A stretch of DNA of 64,000 nucleotides from Sipunculus nudus (taxonomy: Eukaryota > Annelida > Sipuncula > Golfingiida > Sipunculidae), in contig CM049320.1 in NCBI GenBank assembly GCA_026874595.1, positions 42,108,714-42,172,713 on the forward strand, written 5' to 3'. The notes beneath the pieces are model-generated. The model did no database searches. It was given only the letters and a program-made list of their open reading frames with translations, and was not told the origin of the DNA. The position numbers and the translations under genes were made by a program. Positions within the stretch are counted from its first letter, which is position 1; each line of letters begins with the position of its first letter. This document shows, piece after piece, positions 41,142-49,365 of the stretch.

Positions 41142-42916
41142 CTCTGAAGAAAAACAACACTGTTAATTCACAACAGACTGTTTCACGGGATGCGAACCGA
41201 TCATCAGGTGAATGTGGTTAGAAATTTATATATATATATGCTTCATTTCAATATTTGAAGTTTTGTATTTTTCCTGGCAAGCTGGGCTAAATTCCGCGTT
41301 TTCTGTCTCGATCGATATTGAAAAATTAAAATAAAAATCGCTCGCTCACACAGAGGACGGGGAACACATTTTGTTTGTTTGACATAATATATACAAAGGC
41401 ATTCGCAGACTTCAGTAAAATTAAGGTAGTCACTGGCGAAACCCAAAAAGTAACACTCGTTTGTGGGTGAAAACGAATGTTGGGCACTGTTTTCTCATTA
41501 AGCCTGCATAGCGCTCATCCTGGTTGGAGACCGGCCGCGAAATAATCTGACCGCTTCTCGGATTAGATTCAGAGAATCACGAACTCTCGGCTTTAAGTTC
41601 TTATACTCTGTTCCCCAAGACCACGTCCACGTAAGCCTGTAAAATAAGATTAAAATATCGTGATATATATATATATATACCGTTTTTATTTGTGATTTAT
41701 ATGTGTTTAATACTTCGCATACAAAAATCCGCAGACAGAATAGATTTAAATGACGGGGATTGATATAATGGTCCGCCCCGCTCAAGTGGTCTGACTGACT
41801 CCTCTGACATATAGACCTACATTGATCCACAGATAAATATCACCAGTATATATGGTTGTATAAGTGGACTCTAGCATGATTCAAATTCTGTGAACTCGTT
41901 GTGTGATCTTGTACTTTAATATCCATGATGGTTCTTTGGATTTGTTATAGCAATTCCACAGAGTTATGGCTTTCTTCATACAAAATACTTACCGTTGGTA
42001 TTTTCGTCTCCATACATGAAACTGTCCCACGGCGATCTGAAATTACTTAAAAAAGAGTCTCTCCCCCCCCCCCCCCCCCCCAAAAAAATGAAAATATATT
42101 AAAACGTTTCAAATTTTGAAAACGGAAAATACCCCATGAAATTTTGGCCTATCTGTCTGGGGTATATATTATATATTTAAAAAAAAATAACTGTCAGCAT
42201 ATCGTTATATAATATTTTTTTTATAGTAATGCCTTCTGTCGGAGGAGAATCTCTTTTTTTAATAATGCCTTATTACTTCACGGTTTCATAATGATCAATA
42301 AAAGAAAGACTAATCAATTGGTCACTGATTCCATATTTTTTTCTGTTGCCTCCAGGTTCGCTACAATCGACTGCTGTGCAAGGTGATTTTAGCCATATGG
42401 TCCTGGAGCCTGTTACAGTTCACGATGGTTCTAACAGCAACCAAAGCACGCAAGGACCAGTCGGGTGTCCTATCTCGTCCGAAAAACGACGGACGAAACA
42501 CATGCTGCACGCCAGATGTGTACGGCATCATTATTTCAATATTCATGCAGGACGCGCCATTTTTGACACTGCGTCTGCTTCTCATTTTTAGATACAAAGT
42601 TGTGAGTTACACCAATATGTTCTTTACCTGCAAGAACACCTTGGTGATTTTGTTGTTAATGTACAGACTGATAGTGGTACAGATAGAACGGCGCAAAGAC
42701 AGGGGCAGAAGTCAGGAATACATGCACATGAGCGAAAGCAACAGTGGCGCCAAACTCATGCACGGCTACAGTGAAAACTACGAGAGAATTAGAACTGCCT
42801 ACGCTAACCATTATAAACCGGCACCAACACGACCCGAGCCCGAATACGAAGACATCCCAGTTAATTTTACAATCAAGAAACACATTTCAAATGACAACAT
42901 TAATTCTCTAGCGTGA
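15088..42916 (+). CDS. TMEM26: TMEM26, transmembrane protein 26 (complete, 4 coding exons)
   Basis: Join of 15088-15278, 31094-31259, 40375-40575 and 42356-42916. The lengths 191+166+201+561 give 1119 nt, or 372 aa plus stop, and all junctions are GT-AG and in frame. The protein resembles vertebrate TMEM26 (about 368 aa) end to end. The most diagnostic stretch is LGRWMLP, then DQLSQLLL and GTAADIVEF (residues 146-178); WSWSLLQF and the QDAPFL segment in exon 4 also match. Hydrophobic segments lie near residues 9-28, 38-55, 67-85, 135-152, 161-179, 196-213, 238-258 and 270-290, consistent with an eight-span membrane protein. The C-terminal tail is hydrophilic, tyrosine-rich and probably cytosolic. 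Possible N-glycosylation sequons are N99-T-T, N106-Q-S and N126-L-T. The molecular function of TMEM26 is poorly known; in mammals it is used as a beige/brite adipocyte marker. Introns are large (15.8, 9.1 and 1.8 kb). The gene converges on USP5. Confidence 0.93.
16216..16283. repeat. (TA)n microsatellite
   Basis: Nearly pure TA with a few CA/CG interruptions, about 68 bp. Confidence 0.9.
17085..17300 (-). mobile_element. tRNA-derived SINE-like element
   Basis: Read on the minus strand, an A-box-like GGGGTAAAACGCACGACTC (near 17280) and a B-box-like GGGCTCGATCCC (near 17235) form a tRNA-like head. A body with GGTTTTCTCCGGTTTCCGCC follows, then a tail with GCCATGGAGAGTGCCGCGAT. The same tail type appears on the minus strand at about 11425-11480, without this head. 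Target duplications were not found. Confidence 0.6.
24493..24508. repeat. C16 homopolymer
   Basis: Sixteen C in a row (G16 on the minus strand), unusual in this AT-rich DNA and capable of quadruplex formation. Confidence 0.9.
25172..25337. mobile_element. 166-bp TIR MITE flanked by TA, pogo/Tigger-like
   Basis: The left end CAGTGGAACTCCGCAATGAC and the right end (inverted CAGTAGAACCCCGCCTTGCG) form imperfect TIRs of about 30 bp. TA flanks both ends (25170-25171 and 25338-25339). The interior repeats GGTGGTCGTA/GGTGGTCGCA. No transposase. TIR sequence and TA target resemble non-autonomous pogo/Tigger elements; the family name is an inference. Confidence 0.8.
26570..26680 (-). mobile_element. 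tRNA-like SINE piece, copy A
   Basis: On the minus strand TTTAGGGGTAGAGCATAGGA looks like a tRNA A box and D arm, followed by an anticodon-loop-like ATTTTAA (Lys-type) and then GTTATTTCACGGTCGGCC in the place of a decayed B box. It shares order and sequence with 41490-41610 through GCGTTCACCCTAGGTGAGGG-type blocks. Confidence 0.45.
27350..28092 (-). mobile_element. Degraded Penelope-like retroelement 3' end with hammerhead-like motif
   Basis: The minus strand near 27775-27673 reads KLKLIEQVDCINIGLNRDNG and ends YYKD then stop. The LNRDNG block before a stop resembles C-termini of GIY-YIG-bearing Penelope-like elements. Further 5' a frame at 28092-27853 ends GSANQLGLFKSKH. Downstream, 27395-27353 carries CTGAGGA...GAAA between strands that can pair. 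Several stops break the frame, so it is a fossil. Assignment rests on short motifs. Confidence 0.4.
30300..31093 (+). repeat. T-rich degenerate repeat ahead of TMEM26 exon 2
   Basis: About 800 bp of T-rich sequence with recurring GTTTTGT, GTCAGT and CTGTTAC words. It includes ATTACAGGTTTTGACTTTCAG at about 30911-30931, which resembles the real junction GTTTCAGGTTTTGTCCGTCAG at 31087-31107. Confidence 0.5.
31094..31259 (+). CDS. TMEM26: TMEM26 coding exon 2
   Basis: Completes Trp64 and encodes through Trp119, starting FCPSVFFYLLSVVPAIWFLE, the third membrane segment of the family. It then runs into a charged, loop-like region with NTT and NQS sequons. The acceptor is TTGTTTCAG at 31085-31093 and the donor GTGAGT at 31260. 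The exon ends in phase 0. Confidence 0.92.
31891..32190 (-). mobile_element. 300-bp tRNA-derived SINE with 13-bp target duplication
   Basis: On the minus strand the head near 32190 shows an A box (GTAGCCTAACGGTTAAGCG) and B box (GGTACGAACCC) inside a long pairing arm. A body of about 200 bp follows with an A-rich tail (CCTTTATAAAAAAT). TTAGGATGGAAGT occurs at 31878-31890 and again at 32191-32203, as expected for LINE-driven insertion. The duplicated word also belongs to the adjacent minisatellite, and a lone array unit (31850-31890) lies on the far side. Confidence 0.75.
32191..37965 (+). repeat. 37-bp minisatellite array, about 155 units, higher-order
   Basis: The unit is approximately CAGGATGGTAGTTAGCGGAG followed by GTCTAAATCCCTTGCTT (37 bp), with variants such as AATCCGTTACTT. 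Units drift but stay head to tail for about 5.8 kb. Larger repeats are superimposed: about 330 bp (32301, 32632, 32961), 699 bp (35.86-36.49 kb against 36.56-37.19 kb, nearly identical) and a 3490-bp spaced copy (33.93-34.36 kb against 37.42-37.85 kb). Frames up to 66 codons across it repeat with the array and are not genes. The array ends in diverged units near 37965. Confidence 0.97.
38551..38620. repeat. Imperfect foldback of about 70 bp
   Basis: TCTGTCTG pairs with CAGACAGA, and inside it GGCAAGTGG pairs with CCACTTGC, separated by short spacers. It could be a hairpin or the remains of a palindromic element. Confidence 0.55.
40375..40575 (+). CDS. TMEM26: TMEM26 coding exon 3
   Basis: Encodes residues 120-186, the best conserved part of the protein, including LGRWMLP, DQLSQLLL and GTAADIVEF. 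Both ends are phase 0. The acceptor is TCTAAG before 40375; use of the next AG would drop one Glu, so the exact start could differ by 3 nt. The donor is GTAAGA at 40576. Confidence 0.92.
41077..41140. repeat. (TA)n microsatellite
   Basis: About 64 bp of pure TA directly abutting the hammerhead-like repeat. Confidence 0.95.
41140..41223 (-). ncRNA. Hammerhead-like short repeat, copy 1
   Basis: The reverse complement is nearly identical to 54568-54649. On the minus strand CTGATGA (41207-41201) and GAAA (41184-41181) occur in hammerhead order. GTGAAT/ATTCAC (41213-41208 with 41171-41166) forms a perfect 6-bp stem I. Stem III is short (ACA/TGT, 3-nt loop) with a U before stem I. Stem II is weak (CGG with CCG beside a U-U mismatch). 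Activity is not established. Confidence 0.5.
41490..41610 (-). mobile_element. tRNA-like SINE piece, copy B
   Basis: Related to 26570-26680: it shares the CCTGCATAGCGCTCATCCTG block and the GGCCGCGAAATAATCTGACC block in the same order and strand. Divergence is high. No target duplication identified. Confidence 0.4.
42063..42081. repeat. C19 homopolymer
   Basis: Nineteen C in a row followed by A7, about 270 bp ahead of TMEM26 exon 4. Confidence 0.9.
42356..42916 (+). CDS. TMEM26: TMEM26 coding exon 4 (terminal)
   Basis: Encodes residues 187-372 with three membrane segments (AIWSWSLLQFTMVL, then a QDAPFL-containing helix, then a helix ending LLLMYRLIVV). A basic and tyrosine-rich tail of about 75 residues follows and ends at TGA 42914-42916. 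The acceptor is CCTCCAG at 42349-42355. The tail is poorly conserved in the family, so tail motifs should not be over-read. Confidence 0.93.
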   Translation, partial: VRYNRLLCKVILAIWSWSLLQFTMVLTATKARKDQSGVLSRPKNDGRNTCCTPDVYGIIISIFMQDAPFLTLRLLLIFRYKVVSYTNMFFTCKNTLVILLLMYRLIVVQIERRKDRGRSQEYMHMSESNSGAKLMHGYSENYERIRTAYANHYKPAPTRPEPEYEDIPVNFTIKKHISNDNINSLA

Positions 42917-43088
42917 CGGCGTCTTTTTTGTGGTCAGCAGACGACACCTGAAACCGTTCTGCGTTACCGCAAGGTTTCTGGAAAACGTATTATACCACGT
43001 ATGTTCCAAACAAATTGTTAAATGGTTCAATTTGCCGCAAGGAACGAGTTCGCTGTAACGAACAATGACACTTATCAGGGATTCATGT

Positions 43089-43094
43089 AATAAA
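43089..43094 (+). terminator. Candidate TMEM26 polyadenylation signal AATAAA
   Basis: AATAAA lies 173 bp past the TMEM26 stop, the nearest canonical signal on the + strand. A weaker ATTAAA lies near 43359. Real 3' end use is not shown by sequence alone. Confidence 0.45.
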
Positions 43095-44101
43095 TATCAG
43101 ACACGGCTGGATGCCTAGAGCTGAGAAAAAATATACCCAGGCTGCAATGGAGACAAGTGATTTGCAATCGAATTATGGTACCGACTTACGATTATATGTT
43201 ATCAGAGGAACAAGCAACTGACCAATAGACCGCGAATCTGCCACTGTATGACTTAATGGCAATATGTAGGATCTTGTCTGGATTGTTAATTTTGATGAAT
43301 ATTCAAGGTGTAGCTTAGGACCTACGTAAATCCATAGAGATTATAAAGGAAGCGTACAAAAATTAAAGACAAAGACTAGGGCTACTATATCTGTCAGCAA
43401 TTATAAGTAGACCGTCTTGGGTGGCGGGGAAGGAAATGAAATATTCTAAAAGATTGTTTGAGATTTGTGTAAAATAACATGCGGATATTTTAGAAGTGTT
43501 ATAAACAATTTTAACTTTACTACAGCTTGATATTCCTCTGTCAAAATGCAATGATTACAGAACAGCCTCAGTGGCCTATATATAATTATGACTCATTAGC
43601 CATGTCCTTTCCACACTTTTGGGCTGTATGGTAGGTTGATTGAAATTATTATCGTGTCCTTAGTTTTCTTATTCTTGTGGTCAAGTAAACGAATATTTAT
43701 AGTCCATCACACACAAACACGTATTTGTATATATATATATTTATATATATATATATAATTATAAAGCTCTGGTGTACTACCATAGAGCGCCCTAGTAGTT
43801 GTTTATTGCAGGAAACCTGTAGATTAATATATATATATATATATTATAAGCTTATATATTAATAGGTGATAACACCGTGCCATAAGGACGCATAATATGT
43901 AAAGTTCTGCATATAATAGGCTACATATATATTGACCGCCAGATTGCAAAATTTCCAATGGCGCTAAAGGAGGGATCCAACCCAAGAGAACCTATGACAT
44001 AGGTAAAGATTCCAAGATCCGTAAAGGGGGGTTTGGGTTGGTTAAAGCCCGCAAAATAGGTTTGCCACCCTCTACAAAAGGTTGTGGCGGCCAAAAAAGG
44101 A

Positions 44102-44115
44102 GGGGGGGGGGGGGG
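44102..44115. repeat. G14 homopolymer
   Basis: Fourteen G in a row, preceded by an AGGAGG-type purine stretch. Confidence 0.9.
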
Positions 44116-47067
44116 CATTTATTGATGGAGGCTGTTATTTGGCACGAGAAGCAAACTGAACTTCATAAAAGTGAAGTGTGAAAAGAACTTAAGAATGAAT
44201 GCAGATCTTACACAGAGTCTTAACAACAAGTTATTACCGGATGAGATGGAATATATCTTTAAAACGAGAAGGTCTTCGGAGGAAGGAAACATGTTACTGT
44301 TGTATGTCGAGTAAAAACCTTGTACCGTATACTCACTGGGCACTTTATTCAGGTGTAAGGAAGGCAATTTTTTATAGTTATGAGGTTTTAGGTATCTGTG
44401 AGAGGTTCCAGGTTATAAAATATTTGTATAACTTATAATATTATTTATATAGAATATTACTGACCTGTGCAAGGTATGCGATTCAGAAACTACTATATAA
44501 TTAGATACGAATTACTCACATGCCCTGTCAAATACTAAGGCGCCTGCCGTTAATATAGCGCCCTCTGGCGGTGGTATTCGGCATCACAAGAATGTTTCGT
44601 TTCGGCTTATGAAACATGTCAGTGGTTGAAGCACATAGTATGTGCCACATTTAAACTGTGTGGACAGTATGGCTATTTATGACAGATATGCGTTTCTGCC
44701 CTGTACAACCGGACATGTACTTCACCAGAATACCACTTGGCAATGCGTGTTCTATGCGGGACGGGTTTTCCATGGACCGAGTTGACACAGGCAGAGTTCG
44801 CTGAAGTTTCTGATAGATGGCACCCCGATTCAGTGTCAAATTCCATAGTATTTATGGAAAAATATGAAAATAACCCCCGTAGGACACTCTTGTTTCGTAA
44901 ACTTTAAGAACAAAACTGGGCATTTCCGAGGCGTGTCAACATGCGAGTCATGTGACCACAATGGAGTGTCACGACCGTTAAATTTAAATCATAGTAAAAA
45001 TTAACACTAATGTATGTTACATGGAGTTAACGATAGACACGCTTTGCTGCCGACGTTGCCGACGGAAGCTGTCTAATATGATAGACCTATCCACCATAGA
45101 GCGTTCTGCAAGCTGTCAAGTGCAGAATTGCAATTCTTAGCTAGTTTTAAAATAGCATCAGGTGAAATGTTTGAAATGTGTAGAATTATATTTTTTATAA
45201 TTCACACCGGAAGCACATTAGTAAATTAGCATTAATTAGATCCAAACAAAAATTACCTAGTATTATCTGTACCGAATATTTAGTTAAAAAAGCATATGCA
45301 TGTTGATTTCTATCTTTTGACAGATAAGGCAAAACAAAGTCATTTTTAACATGCCTATAAATCAATAGGCCTTCCCACGAGCATATGCGCACTGCGCGTA
45401 ACAGTCGTCTGTTGAGTTCACGTGCAGTTCGCCTTCATTGCGGGTTTTCCTGAGTGAACAAGATCCATACCAGAAACACCGAGAATACCCTCATCTTTTA
45501 GGATCTATTTTTACTTGTTATTATTTGAGATATACTAAATGTAAACTTTCTTTATCAAAGTTATGAACCTGGACACATAATATCAATCGTTTCCAACAGA
45601 TGGCGCTAGTGTGGTGGAAAAATGGACAACCATCATATCGTATATGTAAACAAAATATCGATCACACAATTATGATAAATATAAAATAGCATGCGTTATG
45701 TGGTACCCTACATTACCTCGATTTCAGCATGTATTTGTTAAGAACATAAATGCATGTTTGTGGACAGTAAGTCTTCGTGTTGCTGTATACAGACTTTTTC
45801 AGACCCTTTGTTCCAACATTCCTGTTGTGTTCATGGGTACTGCTACATGTGAGTCAGTAAACTACGTGTTGTCCTTAATTAATAAACTACCCCATTCCAG
45901 TTATGTCTCGTGTTTCTTTTTTTTCTAGAGAGACTGTACTGAAAAGCACTCGTTCGCTGTTGTCAGTCGGTATCATAGTTAAATATATGGAGGGACAGCC
46001 ATCGGCTGTAGAGGTTATGATTAAATGGTCAGTTTACGTCCCAAAATTTGACCTACAAACAAAAAATGTATTTATTCCGGCAATATGGAAGGAAGAGTTT
46101 ATCTACAAACAAAACTGATTTTTGTTACAGGTGCCCTTTTTATTGTGTGCGGCGGTCTTGCATGTGTTTCTTTTATTGTGCGCAGGGGTGCTCCATGCGT
46201 TGTTGACATTTGGTTCGTGTGCCACGCGTAGCTCGTGTTGTAGCGGCCTCGCCTGGCCGGATGTTGCAGGCTCGGTTTAATACGGATTGGTTGAACCCTG
46301 GCGTGTAGATACACAGCGTTCTTTGTTCTAGTATGTTCTTTGAGCGTGTTTTTTTATGTTAGGTTCTTTAGAATGTTCGAGAAATGGAAAGTTCTCGGCT
46401 TGAGGTGAAAAGTTATATCATGAGGCTGTGTTTATGAGCCGAGAGAGAGGTGAGAGAATATTCCAGCGTTCACAGAAGCGTGTAAGTCAGTTTGTGGGAC
46501 CTATTCCGATAAGTGCGGCAATTATAGATTTTCTTCTGGATTTGTGACGGATCTTAGATAGTCTTCAGTTTTCTTTCGGGATTGTAACAGGAATTTCACT
46601 TTGGGATTACGGCGGATTGATTTTGCGAAATAACTGGACTGTTTTCTCTGAGAAGATTTATGTGAACTGTTCATCGGAATTATATGCTTTAACGGACTTG
46701 TTGCTGTGGCAGTGGTGGTATCCAGGTACTGTGCACTTTGTTTATTAGGCTGTGTGATTATATTGATTTGCTGTTATACTGTTGTTGTACTGTGTAATTG
46801 TATTGATTTAGTGTATTATATTGTTAGGGTTGTTTTAAGAATAAATTATAGTTATTTGTTAACAAAAAAACCACTAACTTCTTTATTCGTTTCCCTAGAC
46901 ATTTCACGCTGCCTAGTGTTACAGAATCTGATTTTTTCCCTCCATTATAAAATTTATGTTCATCACGCATACGTGATCTGTTGATATTAGGTTCCGTGAC
47001 ATTTTACACTCAACAGCTTTCTGGACATCTCATTGTAAAGTGAAGACTGCTATGGTGTCAGCCTTTA

Positions 47068-47350
47068 TACATGCGTATGTGGAACGTATGCGTACATACG
47101 TATTCGTATGCAGCACTTTTCGATCGCCGAGAATATCAATTAAAATAGCATACGGAACGGACGGGGATATTCCACACTTTGACGGTAGTGTATTAGTGAT
47201 AGGGTATTCCTCTGGCAGATGACTTCTCTACTCAAGAATCTACATACAATAGGCCAGATTTTGCTGCATACGTACCGCATATACGCATACGTATGAATGG
47301 AATCACAGGCGTTCGTTTCCTGGCTGCATTTACGCATACGTACCGCATTC
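47068..47350. repeat. CATACGTA-rich foldback
   Basis: The words GCGTATG, CATACGTAT and TACGCATACGTA recur in both orientations at the two ends (47068-47115 and 47258-47350), so the ends can pair. It may be a decayed inverted-repeat element of about 280 bp. Confidence 0.45.
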
Positions 47351-47639
47351 ACACAGATTGAACGCTAACTTAATTCCATTCAAAGGTGCAGTTCTGGAAA
47401 TATGAACAAAACCATCATTTAACATTTGATTGTGTAAGTTTTTTCGATCTAGTTATCCAAAATTTCCTTCTTCTCATATATTAAATTGTTTTATCGAATA
47501 ATTTGCAAGATAAGGTTTTGGTATTTTTCAGAATAATTATCGCAGCATCTTAATAAATTCACTATATTTCAAATTCCCAAAATGAACACAAAGGAGTATT
47601 TAAAAGTATGCACATCTTTATTGCAACAAACTATATATG

Positions 47640-47912
47640 CGAGGTTTGTCTGAAAAGTAGGCCTAACGGGATTGGTGTCTACAACAATTTATTTCAATGC
47701 GAAACAATAAACTTCTAAGCACCTCTAGAAGGATTCATCTGGGATGCCCCTTAGCTCCTTCGTTTCCGCCCTCTCAGTGGCTTCCACGCATTCGCCATCG
47801 CTTAGAGGGAGAGAAAAAAGTCACACGGAGCAAGATCAGGTGAACAGAGAGTTTGCTAAATTACGGTGATGTTCTTCTCGGTCAAGAACTACCGGATGCT
47901 CAGGGTAGGCAG
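47640..47912 (-). pseudogene. mariner transposase fossil, minus-strand fragment
   Basis: The minus strand reads FLTEKNITVI, a stop, then CSPDLAPCDFFLS and later ERAETKELRGIPDESF, the C-terminal part of a mariner-type transposase. The outer end (CGAGGTTTGTCTGAAAAGTA at 47640-47659) resembles a mariner terminal repeat. Several in-frame stops and no N-terminal half, so it is inactive. Confidence 0.75.
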
Positions 47913-47924
47913 GTACATTGCCGT

Positions 47925-48250
47925 CAAAATCAAAAGTCAAAACCATGTTGATCACATTTTTCGATGCGAGCGTCATCATCCTCAGTTAGTTCTTGCCACA
48001 GGCCCAGACGGTCAATCAGCAAGTCTAAAAAGAGGTCCTGCAGGGTTTGCTTTGCTCAAAGCGCGTGAAGAGACGACAGTTTTAGCAAGACCAATCCTGG
48101 CTGCTTCACCACACCAATGCACCTGCTAACAACGCCCTGAACATCCGAAAGTTCCTGGTCGAGAAGAACATTACCATACTTGAACAACCTCACTGGGTCG
48201 CTTTGATCATTCCTTACTAGGCCTTTTGCTCCAGGTTCATCACCAAATTA
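47925..48250 (+). pseudogene. mariner transposase fossil, plus-strand fragment
   Basis: The plus strand reads KTMLITFFDAS, then QAQTVNQQV, then SWLLHHTNAPANNALNIRKF and LVEKNITILEQPHW, the catalytic core of a mariner-type transposase. The usual HHDNAP now reads HHTNAP, so a catalytic Asp is lost, and at least four stops interrupt the frame. It lies head to head with the minus-strand fragment and partly covers the same protein region, so these are two copies. Confidence 0.8.
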
Positions 48251-48938
48251 TAATCATCGAGGACTATCTTTGGAAAAAAATTTCCATGAGCGAGATAAAA
48301 CTGCAATAGTGGTTCTCAGACCTATTCATCGTACAAGGACATTCAGGGAGACATTTTGTTCCTGTGTCCTGGTGCTACCTGAAAATTTACCTCCAGTCCT
48401 GTCAATCAAGGACATCTCGCTCATGATAGTTGTGTTTTATATGGATGACGTTTTGTCAAGCACCAATTCTCAGATTTTAGTTACCTTATTTAATTTTATA
48501 GCAAAGATGTGAAACATGCCTCTTAAATGTCCACAAAGTTACTGTCATGACAACCGCAAAATTATTTGCAGGGTTTCCTCAATTGAAAAATATTGGCATT
48601 CTAATATTGTGTCCATTATTAAGTATCAATATCTGAAAAGTCAGAGTATTTAGCATGGCAAAACGTCCTATCCTGTTCAGAAATACTTTATTATTATAGT
48701 ACAAAAAAGCTAAATGGCTGATGCCTAATGTTTATACAAAGTTGCTACCCTAATATTCATCATTTGTCTGGAAGACCCCGTATCTTCTTATATTTTAGAT
48801 ATCTTAATGGATTTAATCAGGAGCAATATTATGCCTATCCTTTCACACTATTAACAACGGTGTGCAAGGTACTGAGAATGTGTGCTGGAACGGTTTTGTT
48901 GGGACACTTTTGAATAAAGCAAAATTTAACTGATAGGC
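48251..48938. other. Intergenic, nothing recognised
   Basis: AT-rich sequence with short frames only, between the mariner fossils and the TIR element. Confidence 0.5.
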
Positions 48939-49365
48939 GGGTGCTTTTCCATGTGCACGGTTTCTGCCGCACGTCAAATCCGCGGCAAAATAGAAATAGA
49001 ATATGACTTAGTAACCGGTTGGATTTTCGCCGTGCGGCAAACGCTTGGAAACGCTTATATGGAAATGCAACCTAATAAGCCATGTTTTATTTCCATGCAC
49101 GCATCAGTTTTGGAAAAGAACATTGCGGGATTTCTGAGTTTGCTGCGCGGCAAACGCAAGGGAATTCCGCCTTCAAATGTCACTTGTCGGGATTCCCTGT
49201 ACCCGCGTTGTCCTCGTGTCGCAGGTTCCGTTCAGAAATGGCAGGAAGGGCCATGTGCCTGTCTAGAAGCGTCGTTTGCCGCGCGGCAAAAGGCACTGGA
49301 CCTGCCGCGCGGCAAACACAAACGTTTGACGCGCGGCAGAACTGCTGCGCACATGAAAAGCACCC
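48939..49365. mobile_element. 427-bp TIR element with GCGCGGCAAA motifs
   Basis: Terminal inverted repeats of about 40 bp start GGGTGCTTTTCCATGTGC on the left and (inverted) GGGTGCTTTTCATGTGCGC on the right; both continue to TTCTGCCGC and CGTCAAA. Inside, CGGCAAA motifs recur near 48981, 49031, 49147, 49280 and 49309, and 49274-49289 is the perfect palindrome TTTGCCGCGCGGCAAA. GC content is clearly above the surroundings. No transposase; the 148-codon frame across it is probably incidental. Target duplication not resolved. Confidence 0.8.

Larger units (their letters stand above)
40576..42355 (+). other. TMEM26 intron 3 (1.8 kb)
   Basis: Contains the large (TA)n at 41077-41140, the hammerhead-like repeat at 41140-41223, a SINE-like piece at 41490-41610 and a C19 run at 42063-42081. 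No gene. Confidence 0.8.
43095..47639. other. Intergenic between TMEM26 and USP5, left part
   Basis: No gene seen. It holds short (TA)n tracts near 43730-43757 and 43830, a hairpin at 43764-43788, a G14 run at 44102-44115, an LTR-like but unproven segment at 46123-46864, and a CATACGTA-rich foldback at 47068-47350. Confidence 0.6.

Noticed and set aside
46123-46864. Possible solo LTR (starts TGTTACAGG, ends TTAACA with AATAAA nearby)
   Set aside because: No matching 5-bp target duplication, no second copy in the window and no primer-binding site can be tested.
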